Shown: piece by piece, positions 26,378 to 35,976 of the stretch
How positions within the stretch are numbered: position 1 is the first letter of the stretch
How the letters are laid out: the number at the start of each line of letters is the position of its first letter
NCBI RefSeq assembly: GCF_023715585.1
Contig: NZ_JAMBOK010000001.1
Span: 806,001-870,000 of the forward strand
Length of the DNA stretch: 64,000 nucleotides
Direction: 5' to 3'
Source: Sporosarcina luteola
GTDB taxonomy: Bacteria > Bacillota > Bacilli > Bacillales_A > Planococcaceae
Translations under genes and position numbers: made by a program
Notes under the pieces: model-generated
The model's input: the letters and a program-made list of their open reading frames with translations, nothing else
Databases searched by the model: none
What the model was told of the DNA's origin: nothing

Positions 26378-26408
26378 AAAATATCTGCACGGTAAACAAA
26401 CCCGTGCA
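26378..26408 (-). terminator. Terminator after the LTA-synthase-type gene
   Basis: CTGCACGG and CCGTGCAG form an 8-bp stem; on the minus strand ATATTTTTTT follows. It lies 28 nt past the stop. Confidence 0.8.
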
Positions 26409-26435
26409 GAACATAGTTGCTTCGCCTGTAACGGC

Positions 26436-28316
26436 TTATTCTTGTTCTTTAATCTTGTCTTTGTCCGTAAATCTGAGCAAGTCTCCATTGATGATCAAGT
26501 CGGAGTAGCCTAGTTCGGTATTGGCGCGTTCAATATAAGGCTCACACGCCGCCCCTTCGGTTGGTTCACCGGTTTTTATATCATAGCAGACTTCGTGAGC
26601 GTAAATATAATCCTCTGTCACCAAGCGTCCATCCCTGAAAATGACAAATGGTTCGTGATCCGGTGAGAAGATGTCCGCACCTAACTGCATGTCTTCTTTC
26701 GTATCAATGCCAAGTAAATGCAGGACTGTCGGTCTAATATCCAGTTGACCTGAAAGCTCGTGGACCGTTTCACCTTTTCCATTACCAGGAATATGGATGA
26801 ACATCGGCACTTTTTGCAATTCGACATTATCGAATGGAGTAATTTCCTTATCCAAGTACATGCCCATTGCTTTATTGTGATTTTCTGAAATACCATAATG
26901 GTCTCCATACATCACAATTATGGAGTTATCATATAAACCACTTTTCTTCAATTCTTCAAAGAAGATTTTAATCGACTCATCCATATAGCGAGCTGTCTGG
27001 AAATATTTATTCAACGTTTTAGAATTGGAATCATATGCAGGAATGATCATATCTTCTTCATCCAAATCAAAAGGATGGTGGTTCGTCAATGTGATCATTC
27101 TTGTCGAAAACGGTTGGGGCATCGTCTTCATCAACTCCACTGACTGTTCAAAGAACGGTATATCTTTCATACCCCAGTTGACAGCCTGCCCTTCACCGAT
27201 CTCGTAGCTTTCAACATCGTAGAATTTCTGAATGCCCAAAGCTTGGTACATAATATCCCGGTTCCAGAAGCTCCGATTGTTTGCGTGCATGACACTCGTG
27301 AAATATCCGTTTTCCCCTAGTTTTTCAGACATTGCGTTGAAAGTATTCCCGCTGTTCGTGAAAAAGACAGCACCGCCATTCCGGCCGTATAATGAGTTTT
27401 CCACGATGAACTCAGAGTCGGAGGTTTTCCCTAACCCTGTCTGATGATAGAAGTTATCAAAATAGAATGTATCTGGATCATTTGTCAGTTCGTTGAGGAA
27501 TGGTGTGATTTCATGACCATTCATATCATTATTGATGACGAAGCTTTGAAGTGATTCCAAAGAAACAAAGATCACATTCCGCCCTTCCGCAATACCGAAC
27601 ATTTTCGGATCGGGTTCTGCATAATTGGCGTTGATATAGTTTGCTACTTCAGCCAGCTCACTGCCATCGGCAAGCGCTCGTTGTGCATGCGTTTTTGATT
27701 GGATGAACAGGTCATAAATGTGATAATTGAATGTCCCGATATTTTTAACGAGCAATTCCCGGTCGAAGCTTCGGGTCAACAGCTGCGGCCTTTGGGCTTC
27801 GGATAATCCCAAGTTGACCATCAACACTGTTGCAGCAACTACAAAATAGAGCTTGCGTCCAATGCTCCGTTGGCTTTGGGAGCTTTCCGAAACACGGATG
27901 AATTTGATAGCCAATGCAACGATGATAACATCCGCAAAGAAGAAGATATCCCAAGGATGTATGTTGGCACCGACGGAAGACGATAGATCTCCAAAGTTGC
28001 TTGTTTGGAATAATACAGGCAATGTAATGAAATCATTAAAAAACCGATAAAACACAGCGTTGCTGAACATGACAATTGATGTTAGCAAACTGATTGAAAA
28101 GATATAGATATTCCGTCGTTTTTCATTCTTCATGAACAAGGCCAAGCCATAAATGAACAATAGAAAACTAAGCGGGTTAATGAACAGAATGAATTCCTGC
28201 ATCACATTATCGATTTTCATAGAAAAGCTAGTGATATAGCCGATATACGTCGTTAGCCATGTTGCAATAATCGCAATGACGAGTATTGAATGTTTAGGCC
28301 AAGTTGCTTTTTTCAT
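26436..28316 (-). CDS. yqgS: Lipoteichoic acid synthase family protein (YqgS-type)
   Basis: A 626-residue polyglycerolphosphate synthase-like enzyme. Five N-terminal membrane helices (about 8-190) precede an extracellular sulfatase-fold domain. The catalytic Thr is in TGLGKTSDSEF, and metal-binding segments include FVSLESLQSF and VMYGDHYG. Start at 28316 (MKKATWPKHS) with AAAGGAAG upstream. It polymerises or primes glycerol-phosphate chains from phosphatidylglycerol; whether it is the main LtaS or an accessory paralogue cannot be decided from one copy. Confidence 0.93.
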   Translation of the reverse strand: MKKATWPKHSILVIAIIATWLTTYIGYITSFSMKIDNVMQEFILFINPLSFLLFIYGLALFMKNEKRRNIYIFSISLLTSIVMFSNAVFYRFFNDFITLPVLFQTSNFGDLSSSVGANIHPWDIFFFADVIIVALAIKFIRVSESSQSQRSIGRKLYFVVAATVLMVNLGLSEAQRPQLLTRSFDRELLVKNIGTFNYHIYDLFIQSKTHAQRALADGSELAEVANYINANYAEPDPKMFGIAEGRNVIFVSLESLQSFVINNDMNGHEITPFLNELTNDPDTFYFDNFYHQTGLGKTSDSEFIVENSLYGRNGGAVFFTNSGNTFNAMSEKLGENGYFTSVMHANNRSFWNRDIMYQALGIQKFYDVESYEIGEGQAVNWGMKDIPFFEQSVELMKTMPQPFSTRMITLTNHHPFDLDEEDMIIPAYDSNSKTLNKYFQTARYMDESIKIFFEELKKSGLYDNSIIVMYGDHYGISENHNKAMGMYLDKEITPFDNVELQKVPMFIHIPGNGKGETVHELSGQLDIRPTVLHLLGIDTKEDMQLGADIFSPDHEPFVIFRDGRLVTEDYIYAHEVCYDIKTGEPTEGAACEPYIERANTELGYSDLIINGDLLRFTDKDKIKEQE

Positions 28317-28457
28317 GCTTGATCTTCCTTTCATAAGTAAAACATCTATTTGTAAATTCATCCTATCTCTTGGACATACACTACCTATAATAGACGGATG
28401 AAACGTAAAAAAGTTTCATTTTTAGTTAAAACGATGAAGAAATAGACTTGGGAAAAT

Positions 28458-28652
28458 TTAATCAGACCTTCTACCTAATTCTTGTTTCAAAAGTAAAAGC
28501 GCAGGCAGGTAATCCTCTTTCATAATCAACCCATTGTCATATAGATCTTTTACTTCGGACATCATCATTTCGATATCCGTTTTTTGATTCCCTGTATATA
28601 TAAAAATGCCAAACCGTTTAAGAAGTTGCAGGACATCTAGAAAATGATTCAT
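28458..28652 (-). CDS. yqgQ: YqgQ family protein (DUF910)
   Basis: A 64-residue helical protein with the typical FLDVLQLLKRFGIFIYTGN and DLYDNGLIMKEDYLPALLLL. Usually found beside the glucokinase gene in Bacillus; here no glucokinase gene is adjacent. It overlaps yqgN by 4 nt. Function unknown. Confidence 0.88.
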   Translation of the reverse strand: MNHFLDVLQLLKRFGIFIYTGNQKTDIEMMMSEVKDLYDNGLIMKEDYLPALLLLKQELGRRSD

Positions 28653-29230
28653 TTGGCATCACGTGTTTTCAAACATTGGATCACTTTGTTTTCAGTAACA
28701 ATCATATTGACTGGAATGTCATGTTCTTCAATAGGCACTTCTTGGGAAGTTTGATGATTAAACGCCAAGGATATCCGATTTCCACTGTAATCAGCTAAAT
28801 ACCGATCATAATAGCCGCCGCCGAATCCGATTCTGAAGCCTTCATCGGAAAAAACGACTCCAGGAACAATCTGGAGGTCGATTTGCCCTTTATCAATCGA
28901 AACCGTCCTTCCGACGATCGGTTCCTTCAAATCCATATAGACCGTTTCCAGATCATCAAAGGATGTAATGAGTCTGAAATCCATCTCCCGTGTATCAGGA
29001 TTGCACTTCGGAACTGCAACTTGCTTCCCCGCCTCCCATGCGGTTTCAATCAACGGAAGTGTATTTACTTCCGGAAAGCGAGATATGGTGACTCCAATCG
29101 TTCGGGCAGAAGCATATTCTTGGCATGTATGTAGACGTTCCAAAATCGCTTCAGATTTTCTTGCATGTTCAGAATGATTCATATCTTTCATGATTGTTAT
29201 CATCAATTTACGTTTGGACAATTTACTCAT
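28649..29230 (-). CDS. yqgN: 5-formyltetrahydrofolate cyclo-ligase
   Basis: It returns 5-formyl-THF to the active one-carbon pool as 5,10-methenyl-THF. 193 residues from the ATG at 29230 (MSKLSKRKLM). Signatures: VAVPKCNPDTREMDFR and the ATP/substrate loop RIGFGGGYYDRYL. It lies between rpmG and yqgQ as in Bacillus. Confidence 0.94.
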   Translation of the reverse strand: MSKLSKRKLMITIMKDMNHSEHARKSEAILERLHTCQEYASARTIGVTISRFPEVNTLPLIETAWEAGKQVAVPKCNPDTREMDFRLITSFDDLETVYMDLKEPIVGRTVSIDKGQIDLQIVPGVVFSDEGFRIGFGGGYYDRYLADYSGNRISLAFNHQTSQEVPIEEHDIPVNMIVTENKVIQCLKTRDAK

Positions 29231-29293
29231 AGAAGTATTCCCTCCATTCTGAAATAAAAAACCAAAACCCGTGAAGAGTTTTGGCATGAGCGA

Positions 29294-29443
29294 TTATTTC
29301 GTTTCACGGTGCAAAGTTTGTTTCTTTTCACGTGAGCAATATTTTTTCATTTCAAGACGTTCCGGATTGTTACGCTTGTTTTTCTTTGTAATATAATTAC
29401 GCTCTCCACATTCTGTGCAAGCAAGTGTAATATTTACGCGCAT
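29294..29443 (-). CDS. rpmG: Ribosomal protein bL33
   Basis: A 49-residue large-subunit protein, [19 protein letters not shown] start, with the zinc-binding pattern intact: CTEC near the N-terminus; the second pair is reduced to a single Cys in KKYCSREKK. That leaves three Cys, so zinc binding may be partial. GGGAGG lies 7 nt before the ATG. Confidence 0.95.
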   Translation of the reverse strand: MRVNITLACTECGERNYITKKNKRNNPERLEMKKYCSREKKQTLHRETK

Positions 29444-29614
29444 TGTTGTCCCTCCCACTCATTAGCAATATAAATTAATATGAGCATGATTTATACGACT
29501 TTTCAATTGTATCATATCACACGGTGATGTAAAGAAGAAAGTTTCAAATTACATTCGGAAGATGCATATGTTACTATGGGAACAAAGTAATTTATTCCCG
29601 GAGGTTGTTTAATC

Positions 29615-29992
29615 GTGGATATTGAATTAATTTTACTGAGCATCGGCCTTATATGCATCATTTTATCATTTTTCATCGGAAAATCCACTCGTAAAAGCGA
29701 AGAGGAGATCGAAAACGTTTCAATCAGCCTTCATCAGGAAACAAATCAACTGAAAAAGCGCTTGAGAGCCGTTGAAGAGGAATTGATGATTGGTGCGGCA
29801 CCCGTTACAAACGGACAGCAACAACAACAACAACAACAACAACGGAAGCAAAAACCGGTTCACGAAATCATCATCAATCAAATCTTATCTTTGAAAGCAC
29901 AGGGCTACTCTGTTCCTGAAATAGCCAAGCGCTCCTCCCTGTCTAACGAGGAAGTTATTGACGTCTTGAAATCCCGGGGTGTCGCCTTATGA
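29615..29992 (+). CDS. Membrane-anchored protein with polyglutamine linker and HTH-like tail, unknown
   Basis: A 125-residue protein: one N-terminal membrane helix (about 3-22), a charged probable coiled coil (about 28-60), nine consecutive Gln encoded mainly by CAA repeats (about 68-76), and a C-terminal domain ILSLKAQGYSVPEIAKRSSLSNEEVIDVL that looks like a helix-turn-helix. The layout recalls SwrB/YlxL, but I cannot claim homology. GTG start with GGAGG upstream. It overlaps the next gene by 4 nt. Confidence 0.7.
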   Translation: MDIELILLSIGLICIILSFFIGKSTRKSEEEIENVSISLHQETNQLKKRLRAVEEELMIGAAPVTNGQQQQQQQQQRKQKPVHEIIINQILSLKAQGYSVPEIAKRSSLSNEEVIDVLKSRGVAL

Positions 29993-30486
29993 TGAAGGAC
30001 ATTTTACAGGGCGTCGGAATAGGCTGCATCCTTGCAGGAGGAATCCTTTATTACACAAATACCGGCAATGTTTCAACCGCATCTGATGCGGAGCAGTATA
30101 AATCCCAATTGGACGAGCTGAAGATCGAATTGGATAAAGTGAAAAAAGAGTTGGCTGTCGCCCAAACGCTCACTTCTTCCAAAACTGAAAAAAGCGCAGG
30201 GGAAAATAGCAATGCCAGCGGAGAAAAGGCGGAAACTAAACCTGTCAGCGGATCACCATCAAAGCCAATTACCAAAATAATTTTGACCATCGAAGCCGGT
30301 TCGACATCGTCTACTGTTGCTGACAAGCTTGAGCGCGCAGGGATCATCGGCAGCGCTGGAGAATTGGAACAATACTTAATTGACAACGGCTTAGCTGGCC
30401 GCATTCAAATCGGTGTGCATGAAGTCGATACGACAATGGACCTTGGTACAATTGCCGGTATTATTACGAATACGAAAAAGAGATGA
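29989..30486 (+). CDS. MltG-like (YceG N-domain) membrane protein
   Basis: A 165-residue protein: membrane helix (about 8-22), coiled-coil stretch (about 33-60), low-complexity Ser/Gly/Lys region (about 61-90), then ILTIEAGSTSSTVADKLERAGIIGSAGELEQYL, which resembles the LysM-like substrate-binding subdomain of endolytic transglycosylase MltG but without the catalytic domain. Possibly a peptidoglycan-associated adaptor. Co-transcribed with the preceding gene by ATGA overlap. Confidence 0.7.
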   Translation: MMKDILQGVGIGCILAGGILYYTNTGNVSTASDAEQYKSQLDELKIELDKVKKELAVAQTLTSSKTEKSAGENSNASGEKAETKPVSGSPSKPITKIILTIEAGSTSSTVADKLERAGIIGSAGELEQYLIDNGLAGRIQIGVHEVDTTMDLGTIAGIITNTKKR

Positions 30487-30535
30487 AAAAAAGCTGCCCT
30501 TCGCCGAACGTTAGCGATTGTGGCAGCTTTCCTTA
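30487..30535. terminator. Terminator between the MltG-like gene and pbpA
   Basis: AAAAGCTGCC and GGCAGCTTTCC pair around a longer imperfect loop. It lies between two convergent genes and may act on both. Confidence 0.7.
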
Positions 30536-32740
30536 TTTCTCGTCCGTATCTTTATCTTTCTCTTGTTCTTTCTCGCGTTCAAATCTGCGATCTATTTTTT
30601 GATCGGTCGTTTCAAGGACATTCTTTTTCGCTCGCTCTTCCTTCAAATCAAAATAGGTGTCTAGCGCCGTTCTGACAATCTCTTTCATCGCTATGCCTTG
30701 AGTAATGTAATTGCCTCGATCTGTCGAAGCGTATGGAATGACGACTGCATATGCTACTTCGGGATTGTCAGCCGGGGCAAAGCCGACATGCGTCAAGTTG
30801 ACCGAAGCCATCCCATACTTACTTCTGTCATCGCCATAGTAAGATGATTGGGCAGTACCTGTTTTCCCTGCAGCTGTATAGGAAGCGCCGTTGAATATGT
30901 TGCGCCCAGTCCCATTCGGTCCGTAATAAACGTATTGCATCCCTTTTTTAACTTGTTCAATTTCTTTCGCCGTATTATTGATGCGATTGAGGACTTTCAC
31001 TTCTGTTTCCTCTAGCAATTCTCCAAGCGTTTCGCCATCTCGGGAAGGTTCTCTTATTTCCTTTAAAACTTTTGGCGCAACCCTGTATCCACCATTTGCT
31101 ACAGTCGATACATACTGAACAAGCTGCAACGGGGTGTACGTATCGAATTGGCCGATAGCAAAGTCCAACAATTTACCTGAACGTGTATCTGTACCGACAA
31201 CACCTGCATACTCCCCTGGCAAGTCGATTTCCGTTTTCACGCCTAAGCCGAAGGAGGCGTAGGCATTGCGCAGCCTATCAAAACCGCCAATGTCAATGGG
31301 AAGAGACTTAAATGGCCTATATACTCCATTTCCTATTGAAATGGCGATTTTGAACATATAAACGTTAGATGACCTGCCGAGCGCTGTAATATCATCGACA
31401 GACACCCGTCCGTTCTGGTTGAATAGAGATCTCTTAGGTAAACCGGCAATATTCATCGGTTCATCGATTTTCTTTTCTCCTACAGACAAAACACCTTCAC
31501 TGTAGCCCGCCAATACGGTGGCCACCTTCACAGTGGAGCCGACTTCATAGGCGGAAGTGAACGTGCCGTACGCATAATCACGCACTTCCCATCTGCCTGT
31601 ATCCTCGTCTTTCACGACGCGTTTACCAACTAATGAAAGCACTTCTCCATTATTCGGGTCCATCATGACAAGGAATGCCCTGTCCAACAATCCGGATCGC
31701 GGGTCTTTCTTCATTTCAAGTAGCTTCTCTGAAATTAGTTCCTCCAATGATTCCTGCAATTCACTATCCATCGATAGAACGAGATCCCTGCCAGGTTCGC
31801 CTTCTCGGACTGTTTTCGTCTCGATGACACGCCCAGTTCGATCCTTTACATTTTTCACAATGGTTTTTTGCCCTCTTAACAGTTCCTCATATTGTTGTTC
31901 GAAATAACTTCTCCCGATACGATCGTTCCGAGAATACCCCCGAGCCAAGTAGTAATCGAGATGGCTTCGTGGAATCCCTTCGGTCGAACTGGTCATCGTT
32001 CCAAGAATTGTGCTATCTGAGAATTTAATACGACTCCAATCGGTCGTCGTATCGACCCCTTCAAATTCATTTAACCGTTCCGATACGGCTGCAAATTCCT
32101 CTTCCGTAACATTCCCGCTTTTTATGATTTGAGGAGAGTAGGCATAGCCCGACATCATTTCCCGATAGATGGCCAGCACTTCCAAGTCATGTTCCGAAAA
32201 GGAATCCAGTTCTTCATCCGTAATCCGTTCACGTGTCAAACGGGTCACTTCACGCTGAATATCCTGCTTGGAGACAGTTCCGTCTTTGCCGATTTCCGCC
32301 AGTTCTTCTTTGCTCACTTTCGCTTCCGCTTCTTCGGGATTCAAAAAAATCCAGAAATCACGCTTATCTCCGACTGTAATCCTTTTTGTATCCTGCTCAA
32401 TCAGCTTCGAAAGTTCTTTTGCGATGTCGTACATTTCTTTCGCAGTTGTGGATGATGTCTTTGTATATGTAATTGCATTCATCGGTTTATTATCAACAAG
32501 TACCTTCCCTGTCCGATCATAAATCCTTCCTCGAGGCACGCTGGTATTGACTGCGATCTCCTCTTTCATCTCCAACAATCTTGTATAAGTTTCGCCTTTA
32601 ACGATCTGCAAGTATCCAAGTCTGAAAATGAGCAAGGAAAATAGGATGAAGATCGAGAAGAATAATAGGTTCATCCTGAAGGCTATATGTTTCCGTTGAC
32701 GGATTTTGGCTTGATCTACTTTGCGCATCGGCTTTTTCAT
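30533..32740 (-). CDS. pbpA: Penicillin-binding protein 2, class B transpeptidase
   Basis: A 735-residue cell-elongation type PBP: N-terminal membrane helix (about 23-47), dimerisation domain, then transpeptidase domain with the three active-site motifs: STVK (catalytic Ser), SSN, and KTGTA. PRGRIYDRTGKVL is the class B N-terminal signature. A long, strongly charged tail (EREKEQEKDKDTDEK) follows. Position next to sodA agrees with pbpA (yqgF) of B. subtilis. It cross-links peptidoglycan outside the membrane. Confidence 0.94.
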   Translation of the reverse strand: MKKPMRKVDQAKIRQRKHIAFRMNLLFFSIFILFSLLIFRLGYLQIVKGETYTRLLEMKEEIAVNTSVPRGRIYDRTGKVLVDNKPMNAITYTKTSSTTAKEMYDIAKELSKLIEQDTKRITVGDKRDFWIFLNPEEAEAKVSKEELAEIGKDGTVSKQDIQREVTRLTRERITDEELDSFSEHDLEVLAIYREMMSGYAYSPQIIKSGNVTEEEFAAVSERLNEFEGVDTTTDWSRIKFSDSTILGTMTSSTEGIPRSHLDYYLARGYSRNDRIGRSYFEQQYEELLRGQKTIVKNVKDRTGRVIETKTVREGEPGRDLVLSMDSELQESLEELISEKLLEMKKDPRSGLLDRAFLVMMDPNNGEVLSLVGKRVVKDEDTGRWEVRDYAYGTFTSAYEVGSTVKVATVLAGYSEGVLSVGEKKIDEPMNIAGLPKRSLFNQNGRVSVDDITALGRSSNVYMFKIAISIGNGVYRPFKSLPIDIGGFDRLRNAYASFGLGVKTEIDLPGEYAGVVGTDTRSGKLLDFAIGQFDTYTPLQLVQYVSTVANGGYRVAPKVLKEIREPSRDGETLGELLEETEVKVLNRINNTAKEIEQVKKGMQYVYYGPNGTGRNIFNGASYTAAGKTGTAQSSYYGDDRSKYGMASVNLTHVGFAPADNPEVAYAVVIPYASTDRGNYITQGIAMKEIVRTALDTYFDLKEERAKKNVLETTDQKIDRRFEREKEQEKDKDTDEK

Positions 32741-32791
32741 TTATATTCCCCTTATGTATTTAGTCCAGATTAAATTATAGCATTCTAAACA

Positions 32792-32826
32792 TAAAAAGCA
32801 TATATCCTGACGTACAGGATATATGC
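32792..32826 (-). terminator. Terminator after sodA
   Basis: GCATATATCCTG and CAGGATATATGC pair perfectly around ACGT; on the minus strand TTTTTATG follows. Confidence 0.88.
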
Positions 32827-32845
32827 CGGGTTGCATTATGCTAGA

Positions 32846-33448
32846 TTATTTACCGAAGTTTTTAGCGACTTCATCCCAGTTTACTACGTTCCAGAAAGCA
32901 GAAACGTAATCAGGGCGTCTGTTTTGGTAGTTCAAATAGTAAGCATGCTCCCAAACATCTAGTCCAAGAATCGGAGTCTTCCCTTCCATCAATGGAGAAT
33001 CCTGGTTAGGAGTCGATGTGATTTCAAGTTCACCGTTGTTGGAGACGAGCCATGCCCAACCTGAGCCGAAGCGAGTTGCAGCCGCTTTAGCAAATTCTTC
33101 TTTAAACGCGTCAAAGCTGCCGAATTTCTTATCAATCGCTTCTGCAAGCGCTCCAGTTGGATTTCCTCCGCCGTTAGGTGAAAGAATTTTCCAGAAGAAC
33201 GTATGGTTTGCATGACCGCCACCATTATTACGGACTGCCGTGCGGATGTTTTCGGGAACAGCGTTCAAATCGGAGATAAGCTCTTCGACTGATTTGGAAG
33301 CTAGTTCGTCATGACCTTCCAATGCGTTATTCACGTTCGTCACATACGTATTGTGATGTTTTGTGTGGTGGATATTCATCGTCTCTTTGTCGATGTGAGG
33401 CTCCAACGCATCGTATGCGTATGGTAATTCTGGTAATTTGTAAGCCAT
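32846..33448 (-). CDS. sodA: Superoxide dismutase, Mn/Fe type
   Basis: A 200-residue SOD starting [17 protein letters not shown]. Metal ligands are evident: HHTKHH (first His), NHTFFWKIL (second His), and [11 protein letters not shown] (Asp and third His). GSGWAWLV and GGG-NPTG features favour Mn. Monocistronic, with its own terminator. Confidence 0.98.
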   Translation of the reverse strand: MAYKLPELPYAYDALEPHIDKETMNIHHTKHHNTYVTNVNNALEGHDELASKSVEELISDLNAVPENIRTAVRNNGGGHANHTFFWKILSPNGGGNPTGALAEAIDKKFGSFDAFKEEFAKAAATRFGSGWAWLVSNNGELEITSTPNQDSPLMEGKTPILGLDVWEHAYYLNYQNRRPDYVSAFWNVVNWDEVAKNFGK

Positions 33449-33533
33449 TAGTCCATTCCTCCTCAGTTGATTCATAATTTATCCTACACTATAAACATTA
33501 TCAAAATAAGGGAATCCATTCAATTGAAATGAA

Positions 33534-34019
33534 CTATATTACAACGTATAGTACAAAAATCCCGATCATAAGTACCATCACAGCACCTTTCGCAGCGACG
33601 GAAGTGAAAAACCCTACGATAGAACCAATACCGGTTTTCATAGACTGCTTCACGCCGGTTCTTGTCACGAGCAGTTCTGATAGGAATGCACCGAGGAATG
33701 GCCCGATCAGGATTCCAGCTACTGGAATGACGAATGGTCCGATAAGGAGTCCGATCGTGCTTCCCCACATTCCCGCCTTCGAACCGCCGAATTTCTTGAC
33801 ACCAACAATATTGGCAAGAGTATCTGCGCCGAACAGCAAGATGACGAATAACGTTTGAATGACCCAGAACAGCCAACTCATCTCTTCAAAAGAAGCGAAT
33901 AACCCGTAAAGCAGGAATCCTCCTACGATGAAAACTACGGAAGGGATGATTGGATAAATCAATCCGATAAAAGCGACGATGAACATAATTATTGCCGCTA
34001 TCCAGCCTGCTATTTCCAT
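33534..34019 (-). CDS. yqgC: DUF456 membrane protein (YqgC-like)
   Basis: A 161-residue Gly-rich membrane protein with four to five helices, starting MEIAGWIAAIIMFIVAFIG at 34019. The segment GSTIGLLIGPFVIPVAGILIGPFLGAFLSEL is typical of DUF456. Position between the phosphate transporter and sodA matches B. subtilis yqgC. Function unknown. Confidence 0.85.
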   Translation of the reverse strand: MEIAGWIAAIIMFIVAFIGLIYPIIPSVVFIVGGFLLYGLFASFEEMSWLFWVIQTLFVILLFGADTLANIVGVKKFGGSKAGMWGSTIGLLIGPFVIPVAGILIGPFLGAFLSELLVTRTGVKQSMKTGIGSIVGFFTSVAAKGAVMVLMIGIFVLYVVI

Positions 34020-34048
34020 TCCCTTCCCTCCATTATCCCGCTTTAACT

Positions 34049-34135
34049 GGCTGTAAGATCCCTGAACAGGGATCAACAGCCAATAGAAGCCTGATTGGTT
34101 CAACTAACAATCAGTGAAGGAACCCACTGATTGAA
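34049..34135. repeat. Two consecutive hairpins between the Na/Pi transporter gene and yqgC
   Basis: Hairpin 1: TGGCTGTxxGATCCCTG pairs with AGGGATCxACAGCCA (34049-34083). Hairpin 2: CAATCAGTG pairs with CACTGATTG (34108-34134). Neither has a clear T tract on either strand, so they may be processing or pausing structures rather than standard terminators. Confidence 0.6.
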
Positions 34136-34143
34136 GTTTCACC

Positions 34144-35775
34144 TTACACCCGTTTGCCTAAAATGGCTTCAGCGATATTTACTGCATGGTCGCCGATACG
34201 TTCAAGATTGGAGACGATATCGACAAAGACCATTCCCGATTGAGCAGAGCAGTGTCCCTCATTGAGGCGTACAATGTGATTCTTACGGAATTTACGTTCC
34301 ATCTTGTCGATCAGGGCTTCTTGCTCAGCAACTTCCCTCGCTAATTCAATATCATTCATGTCAAGGGAACGAACAGCTTTATCGACAGTAGCAATCGTCA
34401 GCGTGAACATTTCTGTCAAATCACCCATCGCTTCCTCAGTCAATTTCACACGATTCACTTCGCGGTAATCGATCAACTCGATAATGTTTTCGAAATGATC
34501 CCCGATCCGTTCGATATCCCGAACGGTATCCATAAGCATGACGTGCCTAGCGGACTCGATTGGTGAAATGTTGACCGCTGAAATATCAACGAGATAATCG
34601 GTGATTTTACGATCAAGATTATTGATGGCATCCTCGATCTGATAAGCCGTTTCTGCATGTCTTTTGTTGCTTGTTTTCAAATACTCATAAGTTTCTTCCA
34701 TTCCTTGGACTGCGAAATCACCCATCCTGATGATTTCTTCCTTCGCTTGTCCAATTGCGACGGATGGAGATTGGTTAATGAAATTAGGATCCAAGTGCTT
34801 TGGTCGATATTCGATCGTAACGTCCTTGCCAGGAATGATCTTCGTCACGAATAGCGCCCAAGCACCGATTAGCGGAAATTGTATAATGGTATTCAATACG
34901 TTGAAAGTACCATGGGCAAATGCAATCTGCATTTTACTTTCCAATGCTAGAAGTCCCGAAATCCATTCTACGTAAAGTGTAAACGGATATAAAAGGAACA
35001 TGAAGACGATTGTACCGACAACATTGAAAAGGACATGGGCCGCAGCAGCTCTTCTTGCCGCGACGGACGCGCCGATCGACGCCAGAACTGCCGTAATTGT
35101 CGTTCCAATATTATCTCCGAACAGAATCGGCAAAGCTGCTTGAAGCGAAACAAGATTTTCCGCATACAATCCTTGCAAGATTCCAACTGTTGCACTGGAA
35201 CTTTGGACGATAAGTGTAAAAACAGTTCCCGCCACTACTCCAAGGACTGGATGATCAGCCATCGAAACTGTAAAATCGGAGAAGGCGGAAAGCGTCCTTA
35301 GCGGCTTCATACCGGAACTCATCAATTCCAAACCGAGGAAAAGGCCACCGAAGCCAAATACGACCTCACCCACATTTTTGATCGAGTTCTTTTTGAAGAA
35401 GAAGATCAGAATTGCACCGAGTGCCATGATCGGCAATGCATAGGCACCGACGTCAAGACCAATAATGAAAGCTGTAACTGTCGTACCAATATTCGCACCC
35501 ATAATGACACCGATCGCCTGTCGAAGGGTCATGAACCCTGCACTGACCAATCCGACCGTAATGACAGTCGTCCCGGAACTCGATTGGATAAGCACAGTCA
35601 CGATTATACCTACAAGGACACCCATGAAAGGGTTCGTCGTGAATCTATCCAAAATGCTGCGCAATCTATCCCCTGCGGCCTTTTGAAGCCCGTCACCCAT
35701 ATACTTTATGGCGAATAGGAAGATCCCGAGACCTCCTATAAATTGAAAAATAACTTCCTGCCAATTCACTTCCAT
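34144..35775 (-). CDS. Na/phosphate cotransporter with PhoU-like domain
   Basis: A 543-residue NptA/YjbB-type protein. Two inverted Na/Pi repeats carry the signature QSSSGTTVITVGL (about 65) and QSSSATVGIL (about 190), with eight or so helices, then a cytosolic PhoU-like four-helix domain (about 340-540). Start chosen at 35775 (MEVNWQEV), 11 nt after GGAGG. It probably imports or exports phosphate at the membrane, regulated by its PhoU part. Confidence 0.93.
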   Translation of the reverse strand: MEVNWQEVIFQFIGGLGIFLFAIKYMGDGLQKAAGDRLRSILDRFTTNPFMGVLVGIIVTVLIQSSSGTTVITVGLVSAGFMTLRQAIGVIMGANIGTTVTAFIIGLDVGAYALPIMALGAILIFFFKKNSIKNVGEVVFGFGGLFLGLELMSSGMKPLRTLSAFSDFTVSMADHPVLGVVAGTVFTLIVQSSSATVGILQGLYAENLVSLQAALPILFGDNIGTTITAVLASIGASVAARRAAAAHVLFNVVGTIVFMFLLYPFTLYVEWISGLLALESKMQIAFAHGTFNVLNTIIQFPLIGAWALFVTKIIPGKDVTIEYRPKHLDPNFINQSPSVAIGQAKEEIIRMGDFAVQGMEETYEYLKTSNKRHAETAYQIEDAINNLDRKITDYLVDISAVNISPIESARHVMLMDTVRDIERIGDHFENIIELIDYREVNRVKLTEEAMGDLTEMFTLTIATVDKAVRSLDMNDIELAREVAEQEALIDKMERKFRKNHIVRLNEGHCSAQSGMVFVDIVSNLERIGDHAVNIAEAILGKRV

Positions 35776-35976
35776 TACATCGTCTACCTCCATCATGCGT
35801 TATATAGTAGCCTTCCTATTATGTTGACTTTGTTAAGGGATTGTAAATAGGAGAGGACAAATCTTTACATTCCCTTAACAATACTTGTAGAAAAAGTCAT
35901 CATTCTGTCGAATTTGGCAACTGCGTTTCTAAGCACAAGACATGATAGACTATCAGTATGTAAAGGAGGTCCGGTT

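Noticed and set aside
29819..29846. CAA run considered as a CRISPR or regulatory repeat
   Set aside because: It is a simple trinucleotide run inside a coding frame, giving polyglutamine.
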